64,000 nucleotides of DNA from Pseudomonadota bacterium. GTDB taxonomy: Bacteria; Pseudomonadota; Gammaproteobacteria; Burkholderiales; Rhodocyclaceae. Below are positions 52,074 through 62,910 of this stretch, piece by piece. Position numbers and translations under genes: made by a program. Position 1 is the stretch's first letter; every line of letters begins with the position of its first letter. Where the stretch lies: the NCBI GenBank assembly GCA_018262235.1, contig JAGTRY010000007.1:24327-88326 (forward strand). The letters run 5' to 3'. The notes under the pieces were generated by a model. The model saw only the letters and a list, made by a program, of their open reading frames with translations, had not been told where the DNA came from and searched no databases.

Positions 52074-53414
52074 TCACGCAAGCGTCGGCGTGCGTGGCAG
52101 CACCATGGTGGCGGAGAAACCGCCACCAGGCCGATTGGCCAGCAGCAGCTCGCCGCCGTGCATGAGCACGATGTCCTTGACGATGGAAAGCCCTAGCCCG
52201 ACGCCACCGGTTTCGCGGCTTCGCGAAGCATCCGGCCGATAATAGGGTTCGGTCACCCGTTCAAGCTCGTCAGGCGGAATGCCCGGCCCCTCGTCTTCAA
52301 CGGCGATGCGCAGTGCGCTCGCATCATCGCGGATACGGATCTGCGCGCCCTGGCCATACTTCACGGCGTTGTCGATCAGGTTCTGCAAGGCACGCCGCAA
52401 TCCGGAGAGACGGCCGGGATAAGGGGAACCTGCCGCGCCCTCGATACGGATGTTCCGGCCCAGGACACCGGCATCCTCGGCCAGACTCTGCAGCAGGGCA
52501 TTCATGTCGATGCGTCGTGGCGCTTCGCTGTCCCGCAGGCCGCGCATGTAGTCCAGCGTCGCATCGATCATGACCGCCATTGCATCCAGATCTGCCACCA
52601 TCTGCTCACGCAACTTCTCGTCGTCGACCAGTTCGGCGCGCAGCCGCATGCGCGTCAGCGGCGTTCTCAGATCATGCGAAACCGCTGCCAGCGCGCGTGC
52701 CCGGTCATCCATCAGCCGTTTGATGCGGGCCTGCATCCGGTTGAAGGCCTGCGCGGCACGGCGCGTTTCGGCCGAGCCCGATTCACGCAGCGGGGGCGCA
52801 TCCAGATCCTGGCCGAATGAGTCAGCGGCCCGGGCCAGCTGCTTCAAGGGTTCGCTGACCTGGCGGACCGCGATCATCACCACCGCGATGATGATGGCCA
52901 GGGTGGCCAGCAACTGGACGATGAGCTTGTTGGGCAGTGCAGGCGCGGCACTCTCCACGGAGGCTGTGACCCGGATCCACTGCCCATCCCGCAGGCGTAT
53001 GTCGAAACTGCGCACCGGACTCATCCGTTGCTGCATGCCGCCTCCGCCAGCGTTCGAACGGATATCACGCTCGCTCCCCAGACTCGCGCGGATCATGGTC
53101 TGGATCTGCCCGTGCGGGACCACCGGCGAGACCTCGGATTCACTGATCGCCAGCACCTGCAATTCGGGTGATTGAAGCGCCGCGAGCGTGGCACTGCGAC
53201 GCCCCGGATCCACCGATTCCAGCAAACGGATGGCCTCGGCAATGCGGCCGACGAAATTCTGCCCTCGCGCCTGCGAAACTGCCGCCGCGCGTTCGTCCGA
53301 TTGCAACCAGATGCTGGTCAGCTGGGAAGCGAGCAAGCCCAGCAGCAGGATCACCGCCACGCGCGCAAACAGGCTGGACGAGAACTGGCGCAAGCGCTCC
53401 ATGCTCAGGCGCAT
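52074..53414 (-). CDS. EnvZ-type sensor histidine kinase
   Basis: HAMP; ALAAVSHDLRTPLTRMRLRAEL; GGVGLGLSIVKDIVLMHGGELLLANRPGGG. Confidence 0.92.
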   Translation of the reverse strand: MRLSMERLRQFSSSLFARVAVILLLGLLASQLTSIWLQSDERAAAVSQARGQNFVGRIAEAIRLLESVDPGRRSATLAALQSPELQVLAISESEVSPVVPHGQIQTMIRASLGSERDIRSNAGGGGMQQRMSPVRSFDIRLRDGQWIRVTASVESAAPALPNKLIVQLLATLAIIIAVVMIAVRQVSEPLKQLARAADSFGQDLDAPPLRESGSAETRRAAQAFNRMQARIKRLMDDRARALAAVSHDLRTPLTRMRLRAELVDDEKLREQMVADLDAMAVMIDATLDYMRGLRDSEAPRRIDMNALLQSLAEDAGVLGRNIRIEGAAGSPYPGRLSGLRRALQNLIDNAVKYGQGAQIRIRDDASALRIAVEDEGPGIPPDELERVTEPYYRPDASRSRETGGVGLGLSIVKDIVLMHGGELLLANRPGGGFSATMVLPRTPTLA

Positions 53415-54154
53415 GTGTCACCTGCCTCGACAGTCGTGGCCAGGACATAGCCTTCTCCACGCACGGTCTTGATCAATTCCGGCTCACGGCTGTCGTCACG
53501 CAGTCTCTGGCGCAACCGACTGACCTGCACATCAATGGCACGGTCATACGGCTCAGCCTCGCGGCCATGAATCATTTCAGTCAGCTGATCGCGGTTGAGG
53601 ACCCGGTTCGGATGATCAAGAAAGATGCGCAGCAGACGGTATTCGCCACCGGACAGCGGCATGTCGACAGCATCCGGCGCGGTCAGCAGGCGTGTCGCGG
53701 TATCCAGGCGCCAGCCTGAAAAATGCAGGAAGCGTATCGGTTCGAGACGCAGGTTGGGCGGCAAGGCTCGCGTCCTGCGCAGGATCATCTTGATCCGAGC
53801 CAGCAGTTCGCGCGGATTGAAAGGCTTGACCAGATAGTCATCCGCCCCCATCTCGATTCCGATGATGCGGTCCGTCTCCTCGCCACGCGCGGTCAACATC
53901 AGAACCGGCATGTTCGATCTGACCCGCAAATCGCGGCACAGCGTCAAGCCATCGGTATCGGGCAGCATCAGATCGAGCACGACCAGATCCACCGCATGCC
54001 GATCAAGCTCCCGCCACATTTCCCGGCCATCGCGTGCGGCAAAGGCTTCGAAACCATTGCGCGCCAGATAGTCGACAAGCAGCCGACGGATTTCCAGGTC
54101 GTCATCAACGATAAGGATGCTGTCTGCTTTTTCCATCATCAAGAACCTCTGCAA
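53405..54154 (-). CDS. OmpR-family response regulator
   Basis: ILIVDDDLEIRRLLVDYLARNGF; C-terminal winged helix LTEMIHGREAEPYDRAIDVQVSRLRQRL; overlaps the kinase gene. Confidence 0.93.
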   Translation of the reverse strand: MQRFLMMEKADSILIVDDDLEIRRLLVDYLARNGFEAFAARDGREMWRELDRHAVDLVVLDLMLPDTDGLTLCRDLRVRSNMPVLMLTARGEETDRIIGIEMGADDYLVKPFNPRELLARIKMILRRTRALPPNLRLEPIRFLHFSGWRLDTATRLLTAPDAVDMPLSGGEYRLLRIFLDHPNRVLNRDQLTEMIHGREAEPYDRAIDVQVSRLRQRLRDDSREPELIKTVRGEGYVLATTVEAGDTCA

Positions 54155-54411
54155 GCATTGCCCATCCAGTCAAAACCGTGCAACCGGACAGCCCTGCAAC
54201 CGGGCCGGGCGCACTTGGATTTAACCCGCTTTCCCCGCATCCGGGCCACGTGTTTGTAACGCACTGTAACGCAATCCGCAGCCGTTACGCAGCGATGCAA
54301 AACGGCCCGGCCCTGCAACATCCAGCTTACATGTTTGATCTTAAATGCAACTCAAGGACGAACGCGATGGGACCCACGTCCTGAACCGACTCAACAAACC
54401 AGGAGATCACC

Positions 54412-54870
54412 ATGAAAACCACCACTACACTGACCCGCCGCCTCACCCTCATCACGCTGTTGGGCGCCGCACTCGCCATGCCTGCACTCGCGCAATCCGG
54501 CCCCGGCATGGGCGGCCCCGGCATGCGCAATGCCGCACAGAGCACCCCCGCCGCCAACCCGGGCATGGGCCAGGGAATGAACCAAGGAATGGGCCAAGGC
54601 ATGGGACGCAGCATGGGGCACCGTGGCAACCGCCAGGGAATGATGGGCGCTGGCCAGAACGGCACCCGGGGCTACGCGCTGATGACCCAGGAAGAACGTA
54701 GCGCACATCAAGCCCAGATGCGTCAGGTCAAGACCGTTGATGAATGTACGCAACTGCAGACCCAGCAGCGTGTCGCCATGGAAGCCCGTGCCAAGGAGAA
54801 AGGCATCACCCTGCCGACGCCGCGCCAGAACGCCTGCGCCAGGATGCAGGCACGCGGACTGATCAAGTAA
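54412..54870 (+). CDS. Secreted Gly/Met-rich small protein
   Basis: Signal peptide; GMGQGMNQGMGQGMGRSMGHRGNRQGMMG; C-terminal conserved-looking ALMTQEERSAHQAQMRQVKTVDECTQLQTQ. Confidence 0.8.
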   Translation: MKTTTTLTRRLTLITLLGAALAMPALAQSGPGMGGPGMRNAAQSTPAANPGMGQGMNQGMGQGMGRSMGHRGNRQGMMGAGQNGTRGYALMTQEERSAHQAQMRQVKTVDECTQLQTQQRVAMEARAKEKGITLPTPRQNACARMQARGLIK

Positions 54871-54878
54871 GCCGCACG

Positions 54879-54908
54879 CCGTTCCAGCCAGCCTCCTGGC
54901 TGGAACGG
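54879..54908. terminator. Strong hairpin (13-bp perfect stem)
   Basis: CCGTTCCAGCCAGCCTCCTGGCTGGAACGG; no obvious T tract. Confidence 0.55.
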
Positions 54909-54978
54909 ATGCATTCGTCGGGATACCCCGCTCCGGCCAGGTACCCACCCACGTTTTCCCTGCATCAAGGAGTCACCC

Positions 54979-55683
54979 ATGTTCAAACCCGCACTGATAC
55001 TCGGATTGCTGCTTGTCACCGCCCAGGCCAGCGCAGCAGACCCCATCACCGATGCGATGCAGAAAGCTTACGGCCCATATCGCGCAGCCCTGTTCAAGAC
55101 CAACAGCAATTCGCAAACCGAAGCCCTGCAGGCCGTCACCCAGGCCCAGCAAGGTTGGAGCCAGATCGCCACACAATTTGGCGCCAAACCAGCCGCCCCG
55201 TACGACCGCGACACCGACTTCGCGAAGTCTCTGGCGGAGGTCAGCAAGGTCTACGCCAAAGCCACCGAACAGATCGGCAGGAACGAACTCGCCGAAGCGC
55301 ACGAAACCCTGGAGCATGCCCGCGACATCATGTCCGACATGCGCCATCGCAACAACGTGAGCATCTACAGCGACCACATGAATGCCTATCACGCCCAGAT
55401 GGAAGTGGTGCTGATCGACGGCCCGAAAACACTGGCTGGCCCCCACGGCATGCAGGAACTGACCGCACAGACCGGCGCGCTGGAATTCCTGGCCGTCCGC
55501 CTCAAGACCGAAGCTCCGGCGGAGTATCTGCAGAACGAGGAATTCAACGCTATGCTCAAGATGGTTGAAAAGTCTGTGGCAGAGCTCAAGGCAGCGCTTT
55601 TTACCAATGATGCATCTCAGGTCAAGGTCGCTCTCGGCAAGCTCAAAGCACCGTACTCGAAACTGTTCCTGAAGTTCGGCTGA
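54979..55683 (+). CDS. Secreted alpha-helical protein of unknown function
   Basis: Signal peptide MFKPALILGLLLVTAQASAA; helix-rich, cytochrome-c'-like pattern but no CXXCH. Confidence 0.75.
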   Translation: MFKPALILGLLLVTAQASAADPITDAMQKAYGPYRAALFKTNSNSQTEALQAVTQAQQGWSQIATQFGAKPAAPYDRDTDFAKSLAEVSKVYAKATEQIGRNELAEAHETLEHARDIMSDMRHRNNVSIYSDHMNAYHAQMEVVLIDGPKTLAGPHGMQELTAQTGALEFLAVRLKTEAPAEYLQNEEFNAMLKMVEKSVAELKAALFTNDASQVKVALGKLKAPYSKLFLKFG

Positions 55684-55853
55684 GAGGGGGGCAAATCTGC
55701 TACGCGGAATGACCTCGCAATTCCGGTGCACGACGTACCGCAGTACGTCTTTGCACCGCGTCGCGACCTCAGCCCGCTCGCCAGGATTTCTTCCACCCGC
55801 AGTTTCCGGCCCAATCAGATCAAAAACAAACCACCGATATTCAGGAGGCACTC

Positions 55854-56543
55854 ATGTCACTGATACATGCTACAGACATCAAGAAGCATTACCGGGTCGG
55901 GGAAATAGACGTCCCCGCTTTGAAAGGTGTCGATTTCGAAATCGATACATCCGCTTTTGTGGCCATCGTCGGCCCTTCAGGCAGCGGCAAGTCGACCCTG
56001 CTCAACCTGATCGGTTGTCTCGATCACCCCAGCAGCGGCACCCTGCTGGTCAATGAAGTCGAAGTCAGCAAGCTCTCGCGTGCCGATGCGGCCGACTTCC
56101 GCGGTGAGCATCTGGGCTTCGTGTTCCAGGATTTCAACCTCGTCCCCGTGCTCACGGCCTACGAGAACGTGGAATACCCGCTGCTGATGGTGCGTGGCTG
56201 GAGTGCCGACAAACGCCATGAACGCGTGATGAAGATCCTGGATGCCGTCGGGATGAAAGAGCAGGCGCACAAGCGGCCTGACCAGCTCTCCGGCGGGCAG
56301 AAGCAACGCGTGGCCGTCGCCCGCGCCCTGGTGGGCGAACCCAAGCTGGTCCTGGCGGATGAACCGACGGCCAACCTCGATCACGACACCGCTTACCGCA
56401 TCCTCAACCTCATGAAGAAGATGCGCGACGACTTCGGTACCACCTTCGTGTTCTCCACGCATGATCCGAAGATCATGAGCGAGGCCGAAGTGACCTTCAT
56501 CCTCGAAGACGGAAAACTTTCACGTCAGGGAGAAAACGCATGA
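55854..56543 (+). CDS. ABC transporter ATPase (LolD/MacB-like)
   Basis: [57 protein letters not shown]. Confidence 0.93.
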   Translation: MSLIHATDIKKHYRVGEIDVPALKGVDFEIDTSAFVAIVGPSGSGKSTLLNLIGCLDHPSSGTLLVNEVEVSKLSRADAADFRGEHLGFVFQDFNLVPVLTAYENVEYPLLMVRGWSADKRHERVMKILDAVGMKEQAHKRPDQLSGGQKQRVAVARALVGEPKLVLADEPTANLDHDTAYRILNLMKKMRDDFGTTFVFSTHDPKIMSEAEVTFILEDGKLSRQGENA

Positions 56544-57787
56544 TCGCCACCCTCAAACTCTCCGCGCGCAACCTCCTGCGCTACCGCCGCCGTACCCTGC
56601 TGACGGCGCTCCTGATCACGCTCGGCGTGGTCGCCCTGCTGCTCTTCGTCTCCACCGCCAGCACCTTCCGCAACGTGATGGTCGGCTCGATCACCGACAG
56701 CATGCTGGGCCATCTGCAGATCCATCGCAAGGGCTATACCTCGGCCATCGACAACCTGCCGCTCAACCTCAATCTCGGTGCAGGCGCACTCACGAAAGTC
56801 GACAAGATCCTCAAGGCGGAACCGGCGATTGCCGCATATTCCACTCGGGTCAAGATCGGAGCGATGTTCAGCAATTTTGCGGAAACCACCAGCATCCGCC
56901 TGAATGGCGTAGACCCGGTCGCAGAAGACGCCACCGTACCGGCATTGCGGAAACGCATCCTGGATGGCGGCCAGACAGGTTCCCTGGTGGAGCCCGGCCA
57001 GGTACTGATTCCGCAGCTGATTGCCAAGGGCATGAAGGTGAAAGTGGGAGATGCCATCGTACTGGTGGTGACCAATGCCTCCGGCTCGGTGAATGCCAAG
57101 AACTTCACTGTGCGCGGTGTGCTCGATTCCGTGACCGGCCCGGGCGGGCGGGATGGCTACATCAACATCCAGGATGCCCGTGAGTTGCTGCGCATGGACA
57201 AGCCCGAGGCCATGGAAATCGCCATCCGCCTGAAGGATTTCGACCAGCTCGAAACCGTCAGCGCACGCATCCAGGATCGCCTGAACACCGAGGTGTTGAA
57301 CAAGGACGACAAGCCGGTCACCGAACTGCATCTGTGGAGCGATCTCTCGCCCTTTGCCACCATCGTCAAGATGATCGGGCTGATGACCACCTTCATCCGC
57401 ATCATGCTGATTTCCATCGTACTGGTGAGCGTCATGAACGTGATGCTGATGGCCGTGTATGAGCGCATCCGCGAGATCGGCACGCTGGCCGCCATCGGTA
57501 CGCGGCCGGGCAAGATCATGGGCCTGTTCCTCGGCGAAGGTCTGCTGCTCGGGCTGGCCGGCGCGGCGGCCGGCATCGCGATCAGCTACGGGCTGGTGGT
57601 GCTGTTCCACGCCTGGCCGATCAACTTCACCTACGGCCGCAACGAACTGTCACTGGTCCCGGAACTGGCGGCGAGCGAAGTGTTGATCGTGCTCGGCATG
57701 GCTGTGCTGGTCTCGGCGCTGGCCAGCCTGCAACCGGCCTGGCGTGCGGCCAACATGGATCCTGTCACGGCCCTGCGCCACGTCTAG
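56540..57787 (+). CDS. FtsX-like ABC permease
   Basis: N-terminal TM, large periplasmic region, three C-terminal TMs; MLMAVYERIREIGTLAAIGTRPGKIMGLFLGEGLLLG. Confidence 0.92.
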   Translation: MIATLKLSARNLLRYRRRTLLTALLITLGVVALLLFVSTASTFRNVMVGSITDSMLGHLQIHRKGYTSAIDNLPLNLNLGAGALTKVDKILKAEPAIAAYSTRVKIGAMFSNFAETTSIRLNGVDPVAEDATVPALRKRILDGGQTGSLVEPGQVLIPQLIAKGMKVKVGDAIVLVVTNASGSVNAKNFTVRGVLDSVTGPGGRDGYINIQDARELLRMDKPEAMEIAIRLKDFDQLETVSARIQDRLNTEVLNKDDKPVTELHLWSDLSPFATIVKMIGLMTTFIRIMLISIVLVSVMNVMLMAVYERIREIGTLAAIGTRPGKIMGLFLGEGLLLGLAGAAAGIAISYGLVVLFHAWPINFTYGRNELSLVPELAASEVLIVLGMAVLVSALASLQPAWRAANMDPVTALRHV

Positions 57788-57792
57788 AACCT

Positions 57793-57882
57793 GTTGGAGC
57801 GGTCATTGGCCGCGAAGCAATCACGGTGGGAGCGACGTCCACGTCGCGATCGCGCATTTCGCGATGTGACTATCGCTCCCAC
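57793..57882. repeat. Pair of REP-like palindromes
   Basis: TTGGAGCGGTCATTGGCCGCGAAGCAA then GTGGGAGCGACGTCCACGTCGCGATCGCGCATTTCGCGATGTGACTATCGCTCCCAC. Confidence 0.65.
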
Positions 57883-57905
57883 AAACGAACCGAACGGAGA
57901 TTGTC

Positions 57906-58649
57906 ATGAAAAAAATTCTTTTCGCATCATTGGCACTGGTTGCCCTCCTGGCTTCAGCCCTGAGCCAGTCCGCCATCGACGGTGTTGCCATTCTGCAGAA
58001 GGTGGACCGCAATCTTGAGCCGGAGAGCTACGAGATGTACCGCAAGCTCATCAACATCGAGCCGGACGGCACGAAGAAGGAGTTCGTGCTGTTCTCGGTG
58101 AAAAAAGGCAAGAGCAATGTCGCCGCGCTGTTCCTCTCGCCCACCAGCGACAAGGGCCGCAGCACCCTGCGCCAGGGCGACAACATGTGGCTCTACATCC
58201 CCAGCGTGGGTAAACCGATGCGCATCACCAGCCAGCAATCGATCACTGGCGGCGTGTTCAGTAATGCCGACATCCTGCGCATCGACTACACCGAGGAATA
58301 CAACGTCACCAGCACCGAAGATCAGGGTGACACGTATCTGCTCAAGCTGAAGGCCAGGACCGGCGAGGTGGCTTACGACCAGCTGAAGATGGTTGTCGAC
58401 AAGAAGACCGTGCTGCCGCTGGAAATCGAGGCCTATGCCAGCTCCGGCATGCTCATCAAGACCTTGCGCTTCAAGGACATCAAGGATTTCGGCGGTGGCA
58501 TCAAGCGCCCGGCCACAGTCGAGACTGACAGCCCCCTGTACAAGGGCTACAAGTCGGTGATGCTGTACTCGGGCCTGAAAAAGCGCGAGGTACAGGACGA
58601 AGTGTTCACCCAGGGCTTCATGCCGCGCCTGGAGGAACTGCGCAAATGA
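57906..58649 (+). CDS. LolA-like outer-membrane lipoprotein-sorting protein
   Basis: Signal peptide; LEPESYEMYRKLINIEPDGTKKEFVLFSVKKGKSNVAALFLSPTSDKGRSTLRQGDNMWLYIPSVGKPMRITSQQSITGGVFSNADILRIDYTEEY. Confidence 0.85.
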   Translation: MKKILFASLALVALLASALSQSAIDGVAILQKVDRNLEPESYEMYRKLINIEPDGTKKEFVLFSVKKGKSNVAALFLSPTSDKGRSTLRQGDNMWLYIPSVGKPMRITSQQSITGGVFSNADILRIDYTEEYNVTSTEDQGDTYLLKLKARTGEVAYDQLKMVVDKKTVLPLEIEAYASSGMLIKTLRFKDIKDFGGGIKRPATVETDSPLYKGYKSVMLYSGLKKREVQDEVFTQGFMPRLEELRK

Positions 58650-59932
58650 AAACAGCATTCGTCACCATCCTTCTGGCGCTGGCCGCAATGGCGGCGAATG
58701 CCGAAGAGGAATTCAAATTCGACGCCAGCGAGTTCGACAAGAAGCCCTTCGAGTTCAACGGCTACCTCGAACAGAAACTCGAAACCCTCAAGCTGCGCGG
58801 CGACAGTCCAGCCTATCGCCTGACCTACCCCGGCGAATCCGCACAGGACTGGCTGCTGCGCAGTACCAGCACCCTGGAGCTCTCCGGCAAGGCCTATTAC
58901 AAATCGCTCACGGCGGATGTTCGCGCACAGGCCAGTTATCAGGGCGATGATCTGGTGAACACCACCAATTATGGCCAGGTCATGGAAGGCGGGCTCCGCT
59001 GGAGCGCCGGAACCGACCTGAGTTTCGACATTGGCAAGCGCGTACAACGTTGGGGCAAGGGCTATGCGTGGAGCCCGGTCGGCTTCGTCGAGCGGCCAAA
59101 AGATCCCGCCGACCCGACAGCCAGCCGTGAAGGATTCGTGATGGCCAGTGGCGAATGGACACGCAGCTTCAGCGGCCCGCTCAGCACACTTGGATTCACC
59201 GGCATGGTGGTGCCCACCAACGACAATCTGAACACCGATTTCGGCCGCGAGGCCGACCTCAACCCCGCCGCCAAACTCTATTTGCTGGCTTTTGATACCG
59301 ATTTCGATCTGATGTGGCGTGGCCAGGGCGCCAAGCCTGAAGCCTTCGGCCTCGACTTCTCACGCAACCTCACTCCCGCGCTGGAAGTGCATGGCGAATG
59401 GGCCCGCACGCTGGATGCGCCGCGCAACACCGTCAGCGCCAGTGGCCTCACCCGCAGCACGCAGGTGAATTTCAATTCATGGCTGCTGGGCCTGCGCTAC
59501 CTGACCCGAAGCGAAATCACCTGGATCGCCGAGTACTACCGCAACGGTGCCGGTTACAGTGCCGATCAGCTTGATGATTACTACACTTTCCTGGACCGGG
59601 CGATGGCGCCTGAGGCTTCCCCCACGCTCAGCAGCAAGGCACGCACGGTCGCACAGTCCGGTTACGGCAAAGCCAATCCAGGCCAGGATTACCTGTACCT
59701 GAAAGCCAGCGTCAGCGAACCCTTTGACTGGGTTTATGGCGCAGCCTCCCTCACCACGATGACGAATCTGCAGGACGGCTCCTGGCAGATCCAGCCCGAA
59801 GTCAGCTACACCGGCTTTGCCAACTGGGAACTGCGCGGCCGCGTGGTCTTCTTCGGGGGTCAGCCCGATGCGGAGTTCACCACCAAGGCCTCCAGCGCGC
59901 GGCTGGAAGTGTACGCCCGCTATTTCTTCTGA
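58646..59932 (+). CDS. Probable outer-membrane beta-barrel protein
   Basis: Signal peptide; alternating amphipathic strands, C-terminal aromatic (VYARYFF); ATG overlaps the upstream stop. Confidence 0.75.
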   Translation: MKTAFVTILLALAAMAANAEEEFKFDASEFDKKPFEFNGYLEQKLETLKLRGDSPAYRLTYPGESAQDWLLRSTSTLELSGKAYYKSLTADVRAQASYQGDDLVNTTNYGQVMEGGLRWSAGTDLSFDIGKRVQRWGKGYAWSPVGFVERPKDPADPTASREGFVMASGEWTRSFSGPLSTLGFTGMVVPTNDNLNTDFGREADLNPAAKLYLLAFDTDFDLMWRGQGAKPEAFGLDFSRNLTPALEVHGEWARTLDAPRNTVSASGLTRSTQVNFNSWLLGLRYLTRSEITWIAEYYRNGAGYSADQLDDYYTFLDRAMAPEASPTLSSKARTVAQSGYGKANPGQDYLYLKASVSEPFDWVYGAASLTTMTNLQDGSWQIQPEVSYTGFANWELRGRVVFFGGQPDAEFTTKASSARLEVYARYFF

Positions 59933-60171
59933 CACGCCTGCCGGATCCGGCTGGCGGGCCGCCCCCCGGATGGCGCGCGGCCTGCCCGGCTCGATGGGCG
60001 CCCCGGGCTGGTAAGATATCCCCGGTTGGAGGTGCCGGATGCACGTGTATCCGTGCTCACCGTGATAGCCTTTCCGGAAAACCGTCGCGGATCGCCCTGC
60101 CGAACCGGCCGATGCCGGCACAGGCTGGCATCTCCGCCCGTTCTCCGTAGCCCGCTCACCCAGAACCCATC

Positions 60172-62787
60172 TTGAACATCGATACCTTGCAAAATTCCCA
60201 GGAAAAAAACGGCGTCTTTTCCGAAGACGAGATCAGCAAGCACACGCCCATGATGCAGCAATATTTGCGCATCAAGGTGCAACACCCGGACACGCTGCTG
60301 TTCTACCGCATGGGTGACTTTTACGAGCTGTTTTTTGCCGATGCGGAAAAGGCCGCACGCCTGCTGGACATCACCCTGACAACACGCGGCGCCTCGGCGG
60401 GCCTGCCGATCAAGATGGCCGGCGTGCCACATCACGCGCTGGAACCCTATCTTGCCAAGCTGGTGAAAATCGGTGAATCGGCCGTCATCGCCGAACAGGT
60501 CGGCGAACCGGGCGCAACCAAGGGTCCGATGGAGCGCGCCGTCAGCCGCATCGTCACCCCTGGTACCCTGACCGACGCCGCGCTGCTGGACGACCGGACC
60601 GAAGCCCCGCTGCTCGCCGTGCAACTCCATCGCGGCATACTCGGCCTGGCCTGGCTGAATCTGGCCAATGGCGACTTGCGCATCGTCGAGACCGACCCCG
60701 AGGCGCTGATCAGTCACCTCGAACGCCTGCGCCCGGCCGAAGCGCTGATTCCGGAATCCCTCAAACTGCCCGCGCTCGAAGCTCGCGTGCCGGCCATCCG
60801 GCGGCTTGCCGACTGGCAGTTCGATGCAAAAACTGCACAAGAATTATTGACTTCGCATTTCGGCACGCGCGATCTGGCCGGTTTCGGCGCCGAAGGGCTG
60901 AACGTGGCTCTTGCTGCAGCCAGCGCACTCTTCGACTACGCGCGCAGCACCCAGCGCCAGACGCTGGCCCATATCACCACCCTGCGCGTGGAATCCGAAG
61001 GTGATTACCTGCGCCTGGATGCCCAGACGCGCCGCAACCTGGAGATCACCGAGACCCTGCGCGGCGAGCCCGCCCCCACCCTGCTCTCACTGCTCGACCT
61101 GACCGAGACCAGCATGGGCTCCCGCTGGCTGCGCCACAACCTGCATCACCCGCTGGTCAGCCGCGAGGCGTGTCGCGCCCGCCACGCTGCCGTCGGCGCC
61201 TTGCTTGGCGACGCAGGCGATGGCCCGCTGACAGCCATCGCTGCCGCCTTGCGCCCGATTGCCGACATCGAACGGATCGCCACCCGGATCGCGCTGCGCA
61301 GCGTGCGCCCCCGCGAGCTGGCCGCCCTGCGCGAAAGTCTGGCCACTCTGGATGCGCTGCGTGCGCCCTTGCCGCAGAGCGGGGCAGACCTGCTTGAGCG
61401 CATTCACACCGATCTCGCAACCCCGCTCGACACCCTGCTCCTGCTCCAGGCCGCCATCGCCGACGAACCCGCCACCCAGGTACGCGATGGTGGCGTGATC
61501 AATCGGGGGTATGACGCCGAGCTGGACGAACTGCGTGACATCCAGAACAACTGTGGCGAATTCCTTGTAGCCCTCGAAGCAAGCGAGCGCGAGCGCAGCG
61601 GCATCAGCACCCTGAAAGTCGAATTCAACCGCGTGCATGGCTTCTACATCGAAGTCACCCATGCGAACACCGACAAGGTGCCGGACGACTACCGCCGTCG
61701 CCAGACCATGAAAAACGCCGAGCGCTACATCACGCCCGAACTCAAGGCCTTCGAAGACAAGGCCCTGTCCGCGCAAGACCGCTCGCTGGCCCGCGAAAAA
61801 CTGCTCTACGAAGCACTGCTGGAAGAACTCGTGCCGCAAGTGCCGCGCCTGCAGGCCATCGCTCACGCCGTGGCCCTCCTCGATGGCCTCAACGCCTTTG
61901 CGCAAGCGGCCGCTCGCTTCGACTACCGCGCCCCGGAACTCGTTGATGAACCTGTCATCGAAATCGTGGCCGGCCGCCACCCGGTAGTGGAACGCCAGGT
62001 TGATGCCTTCATCAGCAACGACACCCAGCTCGCCCCCACGCGCCGCATGCTGCTCGTCACCGGCCCCAACATGGGCGGTAAATCGACCTACATGCGCCAG
62101 GTCGCACTGATCGTGCTGCTCGCCCACTGCGGATCATTCGTGCCCGCAAGCAGCTGCCGCATCGGCCCCATTGACGCCATCTACACGCGCATCGGCGCCT
62201 CCGACGATCTTGCCTCCGGCCGTTCGACCTTCATGGTCGAGATGACCGAAGCCGCCGCCATCCTCAACGGTGCCACCGACAGGAGTCTGGTACTGATGGA
62301 CGAGATCGGCCGCGGCACCTCCACCTTCGACGGCATGGCGCTCGCATACTCGATAGCCCGTCACCTGCTGGACAAGAACCGCAGCTATGCATTGTTCTCG
62401 ACCCACTACTTCGAACTGACCCGCCTGGGCCACGAAACCCCGGAATGTGCCAACGTACATCTGGGCGCAGTCGAGCACGGCCACAGCATCGTCTTCCTGC
62501 ACGCCGTGCAGGACGGCCCGGCTTCGCAGAGCTACGGGATCGAAGTCGCCGCGCTGGCCGGCATCCCGCCCACCGTGGTCCGCGACGCCAAACGGCGCCT
62601 GCGTGCGCTGGAAAACCGCGAGATCGCCAGCGGCCCGCAAGACGATCTGTTCGCCTCGCTGCCCGAACCGGAACCCACCCAGGTCAGCCACCCGGCACTC
62701 AGTCAGCTCGCCAGCATAGACCCAGACAGCATGACCCCGCGCGAAGCCATGGAAGCACTCTATGCGCTGAAGAAACATCTGGGTTGA
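60172..62787 (+). CDS. mutS: DNA mismatch repair protein MutS
   Basis: [47 protein letters not shown] Walker [17 protein letters not shown]. Start uncertain (TTG 60172 or ATG 60250). Confidence 0.96.
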   Translation: MNIDTLQNSQEKNGVFSEDEISKHTPMMQQYLRIKVQHPDTLLFYRMGDFYELFFADAEKAARLLDITLTTRGASAGLPIKMAGVPHHALEPYLAKLVKIGESAVIAEQVGEPGATKGPMERAVSRIVTPGTLTDAALLDDRTEAPLLAVQLHRGILGLAWLNLANGDLRIVETDPEALISHLERLRPAEALIPESLKLPALEARVPAIRRLADWQFDAKTAQELLTSHFGTRDLAGFGAEGLNVALAAASALFDYARSTQRQTLAHITTLRVESEGDYLRLDAQTRRNLEITETLRGEPAPTLLSLLDLTETSMGSRWLRHNLHHPLVSREACRARHAAVGALLGDAGDGPLTAIAAALRPIADIERIATRIALRSVRPRELAALRESLATLDALRAPLPQSGADLLERIHTDLATPLDTLLLLQAAIADEPATQVRDGGVINRGYDAELDELRDIQNNCGEFLVALEASERERSGISTLKVEFNRVHGFYIEVTHANTDKVPDDYRRRQTMKNAERYITPELKAFEDKALSAQDRSLAREKLLYEALLEELVPQVPRLQAIAHAVALLDGLNAFAQAAARFDYRAPELVDEPVIEIVAGRHPVVERQVDAFISNDTQLAPTRRMLLVTGPNMGGKSTYMRQVALIVLLAHCGSFVPASSCRIGPIDAIYTRIGASDDLASGRSTFMVEMTEAAAILNGATDRSLVLMDEIGRGTSTFDGMALAYSIARHLLDKNRSYALFSTHYFELTRLGHETPECANVHLGAVEHGHSIVFLHAVQDGPASQSYGIEVAALAGIPPTVVRDAKRRLRALENREIASGPQDDLFASLPEPEPTQVSHPALSQLASIDPDSMTPREAMEALYALKKHLG

Positions 62788-62795
62788 ACCCCGGC

Positions 62796-62834
62796 AGCCA
62801 GCAGCAGGAACACGGAGCGTTCCTGCTGCTGGCT
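62796..62834. terminator. Long hairpin downstream of mutS
   Basis: AGCCAGCAGCAGGAAC-ACGGAGC-GTTCCTGCTGCTGGCT, 16-bp perfect stem. Confidence 0.6.
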
Positions 62835-62910
62835 GGTGGTATGGCGTTCAAAATCAGTCTCGTACCAGCGCGGCGCAGGCCAGGCTCTATGCCATAAAAT
62901 TAGAACCTTA

